Assembly (NCBI GenBank): GCA_964640665.1
Contig: CAZXHT010000001.1
Location: 62,001 to 126,000, forward strand
DNA length: 64,000 bases
Reading direction: 5' to 3'
DNA from: DATKYQ01 sp964640665
GTDB taxonomy: Bacteria > Myxococcota > B64-G9
Shown piece by piece: positions 1 to 7,607 of the stretch. The notes below the pieces were generated by a model. The model saw nothing but the letters and a program-made list of their open reading frames with translations. It was not told where the DNA came from and did not search any database. The position numbers and the translations under genes are program-made. Within the stretch, counting starts at the first letter, position 1; each line of letters opens with the position of its first letter.

Positions 1-2
1 CC

Positions 3-635
3 CTTTCCGTCGTCGAACTGGCCGACAGGATAGCCGCTATCTATGCCGATCTCGATCGTGACCTCTTGCTGGCGGGTGCTTTTCTGCATGACGTGGGTAA
101 AATTCGTGAGTTGGGATGCGAAACATCATTCGAGTACACCGATGCGGGCCGCCTGCTGGGTCACATCTACATCGGTGCCGCCATGGTCCAGGAATGGGCC
201 GCGGCACAACCCGGGCTCGATGAGGAGTATACGTTGAAGCTCGTTCACATGATTCTTTCCCACCACGGCAGCTACGAGTTCGGCTCCCCACGACGGCCCA
301 AGTTTGTCGAGGCCCTGGTGCTGAACTACTTAGACGAGCTCGATTCAAAAGTTGAAAGCTTTACAGAAATCGCCGCGCGCGAAAAAGGTCAGCGCTGGTC
401 TTCCTTCCAGAGAGTATTTGATCGTTACCTGTTTCTCGGCCAGCCGAAACCCGCGCAACAAACCCGTGAGGATCAAACAGGGGAAACAAGCCGCGACAAG
501 CCCTTGGTACACAATCCCTTCGAGAAACAACTCGAGCAATCCGGCCTGGCAGTGCAAGATGAGAAGAAGATGAGTAGCAAGCAAATGACACTCGGCCCGG
601 TCGCCTCCCGCGGAAGGAAGGATACTGATCCTTGA
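3..635 (+). CDS. 3'->5' exoribonuclease YhaM-like HD-domain protein (5' end outside the window)
   Basis: The reading frame is open from base 3, so the gene starts upstream of the window and only its C-terminal part (about 210 residues) is visible. It carries an HD phosphohydrolase signature, AFLHDVGKI, followed by YTDAGRLLGHI and, further on, MILSHHGSYEFGSPRRP and a NYLDELDSK stretch. This order of motifs is typical of YhaM/CBF1-type proteins, which join an OB fold to a metal-dependent HD domain and degrade RNA or single-stranded DNA from the 3' end; the OB fold would lie off the window. The last ~60 residues are polar and low in complexity, as in many members. Its stop codon overlaps the start of the next gene, so the two are probably translated together. 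A different HD nuclease function is possible but less likely. Confidence 0.75.
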   Translation, partial: LSVVELADRIAAIYADLDRDLLLAGAFLHDVGKIRELGCETSFEYTDAGRLLGHIYIGAAMVQEWAAAQPGLDEEYTLKLVHMILSHHGSYEFGSPRRPKFVEALVLNYLDELDSKVESFTEIAAREKGQRWSSFQRVFDRYLFLGQPKPAQQTREDQTGETSRDKPLVHNPFEKQLEQSGLAVQDEKKMSSKQMTLGPVASRGRKDTDP

Positions 636-2743
636 AGTTCGGCGAGAAGCTAATCCAGGCCGGTCTAATCGATCGGGCACAACTCGATGCCGCCTTGAGC
701 CACCAGGCGCAGACGGGCCAGATGCTGGGCGAGGCCCTCATGGAGCTTGGATACATCGGTGAGGCCGACTTCCTGAAGTTTCTGGCCAAGCGGTTTTCGA
801 CTCAGTATGTCTCCACGCGCAAGCTTTCGCGGGCCAAGGTCGCGCAGGAGTTACTGAACGTGGTTCCGCTGAAATTCGCCGAGCAGAGGCTGATGTTCCC
901 CATTTTGGGGGGCAAGGCCCTGGGCGTAATAACCTGCGAGCCGCAAAACAAAGAGGCAATCGACGAGGTGCGCATTGTCTCCGGCTTCAATGAGATTCAG
1001 GTTTTCGTCGCCCACCGCGACGCCATCCGGGCCATGATCAGAAAGCACTACCGGGGAGATATTAACGCCTTCGATATGCTCGAAGACAAGAACAATATTG
1101 ACGCGGAGGCCGGCAGGGCAATCTCCAGTGCATCGATTCAAATCGAGGAAGACATCCGGCCCGGCGAGCGGGGCCCGGTCGTTGCAGAGGTCGATGATAT
1201 CGTCGCGCATAAAACATCCTCGTGGACCAAGGCCATCGAACAGGTCCGCGACAGCTCGCTGGTTTCCGACAACGACTTTATCGAAACACTAAACATCCTG
1301 GTCGGCCTGGTAGAGATGCAATTGCCAAACCGACAAGGTCACTCGGCCCGGGTGGCCAGGATAACCAAGGCGGTTTCGGAGTGCCTGAGCCTGGACGAAC
1401 GGGCTACCAACCACAACATTACCTCGGCCTACCTGCACGACCTGGGAAAGCGGGCCTCCCTGCACCTGACCCTGTTGAGCATAGGCGCCAGCAAGGAGCA
1501 TCGGCACCATGCCAAGCGCTACCACTTGACGCCTTCCCGTCTCTTCGACTCCGTTCACTTGCCGCGCTCGGTAAATAGCATTCTCAGTCACCTCTACGAA
1601 AACTACGACGGTACGGGACTGCCCGAGGAGTTGTCCGCGGCGGCGATTCCCCTCGGGGCACGCATCATTGCAGCGGTGGACGCCTTCGACGATCTGGTTC
1701 ACAACTCGAACAACCTGGTCGGAGCCACCCTTGAGCCGGAACAAGCCCTGGCACGAATGAAGAAAGAGGGCGGCTACTTGTTCGATCAGCAGGTACTAGA
1801 AGCGCTGGAGCAAGTGATGCAGGCAGAGAAAAGCGGGGAATCCGTGGTTGCCGACCACGAAGTCATTCTTTTGGTAGATGCCGATCCGAGCGCTGTCGAC
1901 GAGCTGCGTTCGAAACTGATCGCCGCCGGCTTTGGCGTGTGCGAGGCAAGAGACGGTGTGGCGGCCTTAGACTACCTGGCCAGCAAACGGATCGTGGCTG
2001 CGATTGTCGAGGTGGATCTCGAGCCGCATGACGGTTTTGAGATCCTCGAACGCACGGTTTCTCAGAAAATACCTACTTTTCTGATGGCGACCGATCCGCT
2101 GCCCGAGGTAATCACGCGGGCCTTCAAGGACGGCGCGGTCGATTTTATCACCAAGCCGTTCGTCGCGGACGTTGTGATCGCCAAACTCAACAAGGAACTA
2201 TCGCAACAGGAAGACTCCGGGGACGGGTCCTCGGACTCGTCCTCTTCCATTTCGCGGGCGGTGACCCAGCCGCCCCCGGCCGAATCGGAAGCGGCCGACG
2301 ACGCCTCGGCGCCGCAACCCAAAATCGTCGATCCCGAAACGGGCATTACCATCGAGGTTGAAGACGAGACCGCGGCCGTTGACGACGAGAACCTGCCGAC
2401 TCCATCGGCTGTAACCATCTCCGGTGTGGGCGGGAGCAAGGGCAACATCATCTCCGGCTCGCTGGAGGGCAAGTTCGCCCTGTCCCTGATGCGCGCCCTG
2501 TCCGCCAAGCGGCGCACGGGCCTGCTTTCACTGAGGCTGGGAGAGAACAAGGGCGAGATGTATTTCCAGGGCGGGCACATTTACCAGGCCATATTCGGCG
2601 AGTCGCAGGGCGAGGAAGCGTTTTTGGAGTTGGCCTCCTGGAAGGACTGTCTCTATCGTTTCGATCCCGAGCAAGCACCCAAGTCGCGGGTAATCAAGAC
2701 ACCCACCGGCAAGCTTTTGCAGATCGCCGCCTTGTCGAATTGA
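632..2743 (+). CDS. Multidomain signalling protein: MshE-N + HD-GYP-like + receiver + PATAN (DUF4388)
   Basis: A 703-residue protein beginning with TTG inside the upstream stop codon (TTGA overlap), with GGAAGGA about 14-20 bases upstream. Residues ~1-150 resemble the MshE/GspE N-terminal domain, which binds c-di-GMP in some proteins. Residues ~215-400 form an HD-GYP-like domain (LHDLGK, then YENYDGTGLP and AAVDAFDDL), the fold that hydrolyses c-di-GMP. Residues ~408-520 are a CheY-like receiver with the VDADPS acidic pair and the TKPF lysine, but the phospho-acceptor position aligns with Glu (IVEVDLEPHDG). After an acidic, Pro/Ser-rich linker, residues ~605-700 are a PATAN/DUF4388 domain. 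The combination suggests a c-di-GMP-responsive regulator of surface or polarity functions; the output is not visible from sequence. The gene order with a YhaM-like nuclease gives no further clue. Confidence 0.8.
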   Translation: MKFGEKLIQAGLIDRAQLDAALSHQAQTGQMLGEALMELGYIGEADFLKFLAKRFSTQYVSTRKLSRAKVAQELLNVVPLKFAEQRLMFPILGGKALGVITCEPQNKEAIDEVRIVSGFNEIQVFVAHRDAIRAMIRKHYRGDINAFDMLEDKNNIDAEAGRAISSASIQIEEDIRPGERGPVVAEVDDIVAHKTSSWTKAIEQVRDSSLVSDNDFIETLNILVGLVEMQLPNRQGHSARVARITKAVSECLSLDERATNHNITSAYLHDLGKRASLHLTLLSIGASKEHRHHAKRYHLTPSRLFDSVHLPRSVNSILSHLYENYDGTGLPEELSAAAIPLGARIIAAVDAFDDLVHNSNNLVGATLEPEQALARMKKEGGYLFDQQVLEALEQVMQAEKSGESVVADHEVILLVDADPSAVDELRSKLIAAGFGVCEARDGVAALDYLASKRIVAAIVEVDLEPHDGFEILERTVSQKIPTFLMATDPLPEVITRAFKDGAVDFITKPFVADVVIAKLNKELSQQEDSGDGSSDSSSSISRAVTQPPPAESEAADDASAPQPKIVDPETGITIEVEDETAAVDDENLPTPSAVTISGVGGSKGNIISGSLEGKFALSLMRALSAKRRTGLLSLRLGENKGEMYFQGGHIYQAIFGESQGEEAFLELASWKDCLYRFDPEQAPKSRVIKTPTGKLLQIAALSN

Positions 2744-2760
2744 TGTAGCTTCCCACTCCC

Positions 2761-2772
2761 GAAAATATTTTC
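2761..2772. repeat. 12-bp AT-rich palindrome between convergent genes
   Basis: GAAAATATTTTC is a perfect palindrome in the 53-base gap between the signalling gene and the convergent hipA-like gene. It is too short and too AT-rich for a standard intrinsic terminator, and no U-tract follows a GC stem. A role is not evident. Confidence 0.3.
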
Positions 2773-2796
2773 CTTCAAGCGGCACGGGACTGCTCG

Positions 2797-4065
2797 TTAT
2801 TCATCAAGCAGCTTGACGAGTCGCCTGGCTTGTTTCTCGACCACCGGAACCAGCATCTGAACTGCCGGAGAATCCCCGTGTCGTGACCTGAATTCCCCGG
2901 CCAGCGGCCCGGTCGCATCCAGTACACCTTCGGCCACTTCCCGGACAAGTTGCAGCAAAAACTTACGCCCGACGCCGACGCTTCCGGCCAGAGCCGACCA
3001 GTCTTTTCCGCGAATCCGGCCGGGATCGGATGCGCCGCCGACGCGCATGGCCAGAGCACGATCGAGCCGCCGGTAGGCGCGGGTGCAAACCAGATCATAG
3101 GCCGGCGCCAGGCGTATGGCTCCCCCGTGCCCGTATACGAGCGACCGGTTCTTGGCGTGCCCGTCCGCGTTGCCGACTGCCGCGTTGAAAGCCAGCCACG
3201 AAAGCAGTTGTTCGGCGTCCATGAGCGGATCCGCACTCACCCGGCCCAATAGCCCGAAGCAGTCCGTAAACGACGGCCCGCCCTCCTGCTCGTACTTCGC
3301 CCGGTGACCAAGACCCAGCGCCTGACAGAAGTCTTCCTGGTGTACGCGAACTATACACCCGTCCCGGTCGAGCCGCCGATCGTAGCGCGCCACCCGGCAG
3401 ACGAAGCCGCTCCCGACCTGGTCCAGTTCGGCGTCCACCACCCGCAGGCCGGCGGCTGCGGCCAGCCGCGTTGTCAACACCTCGTTGGCCGGAAGGTGTG
3501 CGAAATCGGGGTTGGGAAACTTCAGGATATGCGAGCTGGGCGAGTCGCCTAGCGGCAGGAAGTACTCGCCGTCTTTGAAATAGACCGGCAACTTATCCTG
3601 GGCGCCGGCGAGCGATAGACGTAGCTTGCCCTCGCCGGTCACAAACGGCAGCGCGTCTCCTGTGACCAACATGTCGGCCAGCGCCTGGCGCGAAAGCGGC
3701 CGGTATTCGCGTTCGCCGGCGCCCGAATAGTGTTCTTGTTCCACCACCACAGACAGCGCACCCGCGCACTCGCCGCCGATGGCTTTGAGAAGCGCGAAGT
3801 CGTTCTCCACAGACAGGCCGAGCCGCATGGTTACGAGTTGGCGCAGCCTGCCCTCGGGCAGCAGATTGGCGAAGAACCGGCCGGCACGCTCATCGGTGTA
3901 GGTCTCCCGACGAAGGGGCAGGCTCTGGGAAATCGCGAACGAATCGGCGCCGGCGAGCCACTCGTCGGCATATTCGAACACCAGCCGCTGGTCGGATGCC
4001 GTCCACAACCGGCCGACCAGACCGCCGGCATGCAGCACCGCCAGGCGATCCGTCTCCGTGCTCAC
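2797..4065 (-). CDS. hipA: HipA-family serine/threonine kinase toxin
   Basis: A 422-residue HipA homologue of normal family length. The N-terminal HipA-N1-like subdomain (GRLWTASDQRLVFEYADEW) is followed by the kinase core with SLAGAQDKLPVYF near residue 150, the catalytic region VGNADGHAKNRSLVY near residue 298 and the metal-binding APAYDLV near residue 320. HipA toxins phosphorylate glutamyl-tRNA synthetase or related targets, raise uncharged tRNA and cause growth arrest; the target of this one is unknown. It follows the hipB-like gene with an ATGA overlap, the usual antitoxin-first order. All key kinase motifs are present, so the toxin looks intact. A second, scrambled copy of the same locus lies at about 6.6 kb. 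Confidence 0.92.
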   Translation of the reverse strand: MSTETDRLAVLHAGGLVGRLWTASDQRLVFEYADEWLAGADSFAISQSLPLRRETYTDERAGRFFANLLPEGRLRQLVTMRLGLSVENDFALLKAIGGECAGALSVVVEQEHYSGAGEREYRPLSRQALADMLVTGDALPFVTGEGKLRLSLAGAQDKLPVYFKDGEYFLPLGDSPSSHILKFPNPDFAHLPANEVLTTRLAAAAGLRVVDAELDQVGSGFVCRVARYDRRLDRDGCIVRVHQEDFCQALGLGHRAKYEQEGGPSFTDCFGLLGRVSADPLMDAEQLLSWLAFNAAVGNADGHAKNRSLVYGHGGAIRLAPAYDLVCTRAYRRLDRALAMRVGGASDPGRIRGKDWSALAGSVGVGRKFLLQLVREVAEGVLDATGPLAGEFRSRHGDSPAVQMLVPVVEKQARRLVKLLDE

Positions 4066-4340
4066 TGCCCGTCTCCGGCAGGATAAACGGGAACGTCGGG
4101 TCGCCGGCCGCGTGGAAGGATCCAGATGTCGAGTCCGATTCGCCCGAGGACCTTGAGGGCCTTGCCCAGTTCCGCGGTGGGTTTCCCCCTCTCCAGGTCG
4201 GACAGAAACCGAGTGCCGACACCGGCCAGGCCGGCCGCCCAGGCCTGGTCGCTGCCGGACTCCTTGCGTTTTCTGCGAATCAAGGCGCCCAACTCGGCGG
4301 GGGTGTATATTCTACCGTACGGGATTATCTTGGTACTCAT
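4062..4340 (-). CDS. hipB: HipB-like XRE-family antitoxin / autorepressor
   Basis: A 92-residue protein with an XRE helix-turn-helix in residues ~13-65 (LGALIRRKRKESG, then GVGTRFLSDLERGKPT). It sits directly upstream of the HipA-like gene and overlaps it by four bases. HipB proteins bind HipA to neutralise it and repress their own operon. A GGGGAGG ribosome-binding site lies just before the ATG. The promoter region holds three copies of a CCGTACGG palindrome, one of them inside codons 6-9 of this gene, as expected for autoregulation. The C-terminus (RGRRPDVPVYPAGDGQ) is flexible-looking. Confidence 0.9.
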   Translation of the reverse strand: MSTKIIPYGRIYTPAELGALIRRKRKESGSDQAWAAGLAGVGTRFLSDLERGKPTAELGKALKVLGRIGLDIWILPRGRRPDVPVYPAGDGQ

Positions 4341-4423
4341 TCGACCTCCCCTTGCCTTGTCCTACCGTACGGGAAAATAGTACATCATCAGCCAAGAAAG
4401 TCAATAAATATTACCGTACAGGA
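4313..4423 (-). promoter_or_regulatory. hipBA promoter with three CCGTACGG operators
   Basis: Three copies of TACCGTACGGG or a one-mismatch version occur at 4313-4323, 4363-4373 and 4413-4423, spaced 50 bases apart (about five helical turns). Reading leftward, a promoter lies between the second and third copies: -35 TTGACT at 4404-4399, a 16-base spacer and -10 TACTAT at 4382-4377. Transcription would start inside the middle copy. The spacing and position fit operators for HipB that close the promoter. The CCGTACGG palindrome recurs once more in the window, at the hipBA remnant (6752-6759). Confidence 0.7.
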
Positions 4424-4674
4424 GGAATCGTTGTTTCCGAAGTGGCTGGCACGCCTAGTTGGGGCACGCCTAGTTGGGTAGACGAAGGTGGCCCCCCTTG
4501 TTCGTATCTTCTCGATCGAGTTCAAACCAATTGCTTTGCCGTGCATAACTCCATGAGGTCGATCTGGCCTTAATTTCAAGTCGTCCGAATAGGTGGACAG
4601 GACGGGATCAAGTTAAGCTTGGAGGGGGCATGTATCACCAGTGTTTTCACGGAACGTTTTTATATATGTCGGTC
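4424..4674. other. Non-coding stretch between hipB promoter and Cys-rich lipoprotein gene
   Basis: No convincing gene. The stretch holds a short tandem repeat (4448-4477) and otherwise shows nothing I can identify. Confidence 0.4.
4448..4477. repeat. Two tandem copies of a 15-bp unit
   Basis: The unit GGCACGCCTAGTTGG occurs twice head to tail at 4448-4462 and 4463-4477 with no mismatch. It lies in non-coding DNA beyond the hipBA promoter. It is a local duplication; no function is evident. Confidence 0.8.
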
Positions 4675-5631
4675 CTACCTATTACAAATGCAGACATCGT
4701 CAATGATTGTAGTACTGGAGTAGCCAGGCCGCCCGCATTGCTGTTCCTCGGCGCAGTAGGGAGTGCAGTAGCTTCCAAGGCAATCGCCGTCTATGCAGTG
4801 AGAAGCATTCAGGGTTTGATCGCAATCTTCAAGACTGTTGCATCCAACGGGATACGAGATGAACCCACCATAGCAGTATAGATCTTCCTTGCAGAAGTCG
4901 GCTTCCGGGTTCACCCAAACATCGAAAGCATAGTGGAAGACCACACATGCCTCGTCAGCCTGCGCGTCGCCGGACACGGTTGGTTTGCAGTAGCAAGTGC
5001 CTTCGATTTCGATCGGCTCGAATCCCCCTGGGCACTGTTCGCTCAGGTCGCATTCGGCGGCGCAGTAACTGTACCCGCACTTGCCGCTTGCGCAGTCGGG
5101 ATTGAGTCTCGAATGAAAGTGACATTCGCCGTCGACTTCACATGCTATCTCGGGGTTGGAAAGGTGCAGGCAGTGCAGGTCATCCTTGCAGAAGCCAGCT
5201 TCTTTGTTGATGTAGAAGCCGCTGTCGTCGCCGGACACGAAAGCCACGCACGGATCCCCCACTTCGGCTTCACCGGCTGTTCCCGGTATACAATAGCACT
5301 CCCCATGGAATTCATAAGGTACAAATCCCTCGTTGCACGTTTGATCCGATTTGCAGGGAGAGGCGCAATGGCTGGCTCCGCATTTTCCGGATCCTGCGAC
5401 GCATTCGGGATTAAGGTTTGCATGAAACGGGCAGTCCGCGGTGGTTTCACATTCCACTGATCTCGCGCTGTCGGTGCCATATCCCAGGCACACGAGGCCC
5501 TCCTCGCATTCTCCCGCGTCTTGATTTACTGTAGAAAATGCGCAGGGCTCGCCCGCCTTCCTGCCTTCCTCCCCTTTGCTGCAGGTGCAGATGAACGCCG
5601 ATGCAAGTAAGACCCAAAACGCTTTATTCAT
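4675..5631 (-). CDS. Secreted Cys-rich lipoprotein with three ~95-residue repeats
   Basis: The start at 5631 (MNKAFWVLLAS) is chosen because GAGGGAGG precedes it at good spacing; an in-frame ATG 24 bases earlier lacks this. The 318-residue product starts with a short hydrophobic signal ending in ICTCSKG, a plausible but non-standard lipobox. The rest is three tandem repeats of about 95 residues, each with roughly a dozen cysteines in the same order: a [GD]E/DPC start, an E..FCK(D/E)(D/G)L.C region, a DC.(F/T) region, a SHC/SYC region and a final C(Y/I)C. The regular cysteines suggest disulfide-bonded extracellular modules like those in myxobacterial surface proteins. Function is unknown. No gene partner is evident; the DNA on both sides is accessory in character. 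Confidence 0.75.
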   Translation of the reverse strand: MNKAFWVLLASAFICTCSKGEEGRKAGEPCAFSTVNQDAGECEEGLVCLGYGTDSARSVECETTADCPFHANLNPECVAGSGKCGASHCASPCKSDQTCNEGFVPYEFHGECYCIPGTAGEAEVGDPCVAFVSGDDSGFYINKEAGFCKDDLHCLHLSNPEIACEVDGECHFHSRLNPDCASGKCGYSYCAAECDLSEQCPGGFEPIEIEGTCYCKPTVSGDAQADEACVVFHYAFDVWVNPEADFCKEDLYCYGGFISYPVGCNSLEDCDQTLNASHCIDGDCLGSYCTPYCAEEQQCGRPGYSSTTIIDDVCICNR

Positions 5632-5732
5632 ATCTGCCTCCCTCAAGATACTCACATTTCCCCGGGATTCTCATCTTGCCCCAGGCACGAGCGTTTGTTG
5701 AGTGTACTCGTGTGTGCTAAAAAATTCGGCGC

Positions 5733-6063
5733 TCCTGTACTATATGTGGGTGCCTTTTCAGTATGTGCAGGGGCGTAAGTTGTTGTTTTTGCTGATTCAA
5801 GAGAAATCCTTGGATTTACAAGTGGGGTGTGAATGCTAATCACTCCCCGTGCCTGCCTCTGGAACACCCATTCATGTAGGTGGCACCGCAGCCCGCCAAG
5901 TAAAGGGCAAGCTCGCTTCGCTCGTCGCCTCCGGCGACCCTTGACTGGGCGGTCTTTGCGGTGCCTTTTAGCAACGAGGCCGGACTGATGGGACAGCCCG
6001 GCCAGGTTTGGCCGGCAATCCTGTGAGATTCTTGACGTTTTCTGACCCACATATAGTACAGGA
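5733..6063. mobile_element. 331-bp element bounded by perfect 19-bp inverted repeats (MITE-like)
   Basis: TCCTGTACTATATGTGGGT at 5733-5751 recurs as its exact reverse complement at 6045-6063. The 293 bases between hold no credible gene but do hold nested hairpins: GGCACCGCA at 5882-5890 pairs with TGCGGTGCC at 5957-5965, and GTCGCC/GGCGAC at 5924-5938 form a stem with a three-base loop. No direct target duplication is visible next to the ends. The structure fits a non-autonomous MITE-like element or a REP/BIME-type unit. It abuts a truncated gene (6115-6378), which would agree with insertion damage. Confidence 0.6.
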
Positions 6064-6067
6064 GACC

Positions 6068-6090
6068 CAAAAATTCCATAGGAATTTTTG
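6068..6090. repeat. AT-rich hairpin beside the inverted-repeat element
   Basis: A 10-bp perfect stem (CAAAAATTCC / GGAATTTTTG) with loop ATA. It lies between the end of the MITE-like element and the truncated zinc-ribbon gene. It ends in a T-run on either strand, so a weak bidirectional terminator is possible, but the stem is AT-rich. Confidence 0.4.
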
Positions 6091-6114
6091 ACAAGACTCC
6101 ACTTTATAGAACAA

Positions 6115-6378
6115 TCAATGTATTGCGACTGACCGCGGGCAAGCCAGCAACTTGACCGTGCATCTGGCGTTCTTCGCGGAAGCATATTGAGCATTGTCCA
6201 CGGCTTCTTCCCGGGCACCCCCGTCGTCTGTGAAGTAGGGGGTGTGCCCCGTTCCAAGGCCCTTGGCCCGGACTTCCACGTCGCATTCATACCGGCAATT
6301 GGGGCAGGCATATTCCACCCAGTAGTCACCCGTGTAACTGGCCTCGTATTTCCTACCCGCGTAAATCGGTATGTGCAT
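6115..6378 (-). pseudogene. Truncated zinc-ribbon-type protein
   Basis: From ATG at 6378 the frame encodes 87 residues: a start MHIPIYAGRKYEASYTG, then VEYACPNCRYECDVEV, then an alanine-rich helix, ending ARCTVKLLACPRSVAIH. A first CxxC pair is present, and the sequence stops just where a second CPxC pair would be expected, close to the hairpin and inverted-repeat element at 5733-6090. I read it as the N-terminal fragment of a longer zinc-ribbon protein cut by rearrangement. There is no good ribosome-binding site. It could instead be a small intact protein; the family is not recognised beyond the CxxC pattern. Confidence 0.45.
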
Positions 6379-6615
6379 TGCTGACCCCGGGATCAGACCC
6401 CGATGCTCAAAGATAAGGGGCCGGACCCCGACACTTGCTCTTTGTTTCGGCCGGGTGGTCGGCAACGAATGCCGACGGCCAGGTACCAGTAGGCTGTGCG
6501 GTTTAGCAAACCAAGTCAAGTCGCAGACCGGCACCAGGGCCTCCGCCCCGCCTCTCCAATCTTCCGAAATGATTAGAAGCGAGCGCTGATCAGGGGTTCG
6601 CAAATTCCCGAGTGC
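6379..6615. other. Non-coding accessory stretch with REP-like GGGGTC repeats and a hairpin
   Basis: The region holds GGGGTCTGATCCCGGGGTCA (read on the minus strand, near 6381-6400) and a related GGACCCC motif near 6424, similar in style to the GGGTCA-based ends of the RAYT element at 46.5 kb. A perfect 7-bp hairpin GTCGGCA / TGCCGAC lies at 6458-6476. No gene is supported. Confidence 0.4.
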
Positions 6616-6762
6616 TTCCGACGAAGGGGCAGGCTCTGGGAAATCGCGAACGAATCGTCGCCGGCCGCCCGGGCCTGGTTGCTGCCGGACTCCTTACGTT
6701 TTACGTTTTCTGCGAATCAAGGCGCCCAACTCAGCCGGGGTGTAGATTTTACCGTACGGTAA
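6616..6762 (-). pseudogene. Scrambled remnant of a second hipBA locus
   Basis: Bases ~6617-6656 match the early part of the intact hipA (3906-3946) almost exactly, and bases ~6660-6762 match the start of hipB (about 4230-4322) with scattered substitutions. The two pieces are joined directly, so about 280 bases that separate them in the intact locus are missing. A small internal duplication (TTACGTTTTACGTTTT) adds a further lesion. The piece ends in TTACCGTACGGTAA, a perfect 14-bp version of the hipBA operator. No functional protein can be made. It points to a former second hipBA copy, or a partial duplication of the one at 2.8-4.3 kb, decaying beside tatD. Confidence 0.8.
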
Positions 6763-7605
6763 TTACTTAGAAGCCACACCGAACAGGCGCCTGGCGTTCG
6801 CGGCGGTGATTCTGCCGATCTCTTCCGGCGACAGATCTCTGAGTTCTGCCAGCTTGCGAACCACTTCGATCACATGGGCCGGTTCGTTGCGCTTGCCGCG
6901 GTAGGGAACCGGGGCTAGATAAGGACAATCCGTCTCGACAAGCAGGCGATCTAGTGGCACATCCTTGGCCGCAGCCCTCAATTCATCCGCCTTCTTGAAG
7001 GTCAAGGGCCCGGCCAGGCCAAGGTAGAAACCCATCTCCAGCGCCGCCCGTCCCAGTTCGGGGTCTCCCCCAAAGCAGTGAATCACTCCCCCTGCCCTTT
7101 CCGCCCTCTCCTCTTGCAGAATACGGATAGTGTCCCGGCCGGCCTCGCGCGTGTGAATCACCAGCGGCAAGCCGATTTGCGCCGCCAGGCGAATGAAAGA
7201 TCTGAACAGATCCCGCTGCAGTTTGCGCGGAGAATAATCGTAGTGATAGTCGAGACCGACCTCGCCTATGGCTACCACCTCCGGCCGACGGGCAAGCACC
7301 TCGAAATCGATCAGGGTTGCGGCCCGGGCCGCTTCCCACGCGGCCCGGGCCTTCTCGGGAAGCGGGTCGCAAGGATCCCCCTCCCAGACAACGCCCAGGT
7401 GCGCGTCATGGGGATGTACTCCCACGGTCACCCGGATACGCTCCTCCATCTCGGCCAGCGCCAGCGCTTCGCGCGCGCCATCCGGGCCGAGGCCGATACA
7501 AATGATCTGGGTCAGGCCCGTCTTCCAGGCCCGTTCCAGGACGGCCTCACGGTCTGTCGCGAACGAATCGAAATTCAGGTGGGCATGGCTGTCGAGCAGT
7601 TCCAT
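6763..7605 (-). CDS. tatD: TatD-family metal-dependent hydrolase / DNase
   Basis: A 280-residue TatD homologue. The start at 7605 (MELLDSHAHL) is chosen because the metal-binding HAH motif follows directly, as in the family. A longer frame upstream only overlaps the HEAT gene. Other metal ligands are visible: GEVGLDYHYD, VIHTREAG, IHCFGG and ETDCPYLAPVP. TatD enzymes are cytoplasmic 3'->5' DNases or D-tyrosyl-type hydrolases of the amidohydrolase superfamily. The start codon comes two bases after the stop of the HEAT gene, so it belongs to the same leftward operon with metG, ricT and holB, a gene order seen in many bacteria. Length and motifs look normal. Confidence 0.93.
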   Translation of the reverse strand: MELLDSHAHLNFDSFATDREAVLERAWKTGLTQIICIGLGPDGAREALALAEMEERIRVTVGVHPHDAHLGVVWEGDPCDPLPEKARAAWEAARAATLIDFEVLARRPEVVAIGEVGLDYHYDYSPRKLQRDLFRSFIRLAAQIGLPLVIHTREAGRDTIRILQEERAERAGGVIHCFGGDPELGRAALEMGFYLGLAGPLTFKKADELRAAAKDVPLDRLLVETDCPYLAPVPYRGKRNEPAHVIEVVRKLAELRDLSPEEIGRITAANARRLFGVASK

Positions 7606-7607
7606 CG

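Noticed and set aside
4381..4674. tRNA or small RNA gene near the hipBA promoter
   Set aside because: No cloverleaf or conserved T-loop was found; only the 15-bp tandem repeat stands out.
5881..5965. Possible attC-type recombination site or small RNA in the hairpin region
   Set aside because: There are paired stems but no GTTRRRY/RYYYAAC ends and no promoter or terminator, so only a hairpin is claimed.
5652..6329. 225-codon minus-strand open frame through the inverted-repeat element
   Set aside because: It runs through both 19-bp repeats and the hairpins, and reads in a different frame from the zinc-ribbon remnant. Its basic, low-complexity sequence is typical of translated structured repeats.
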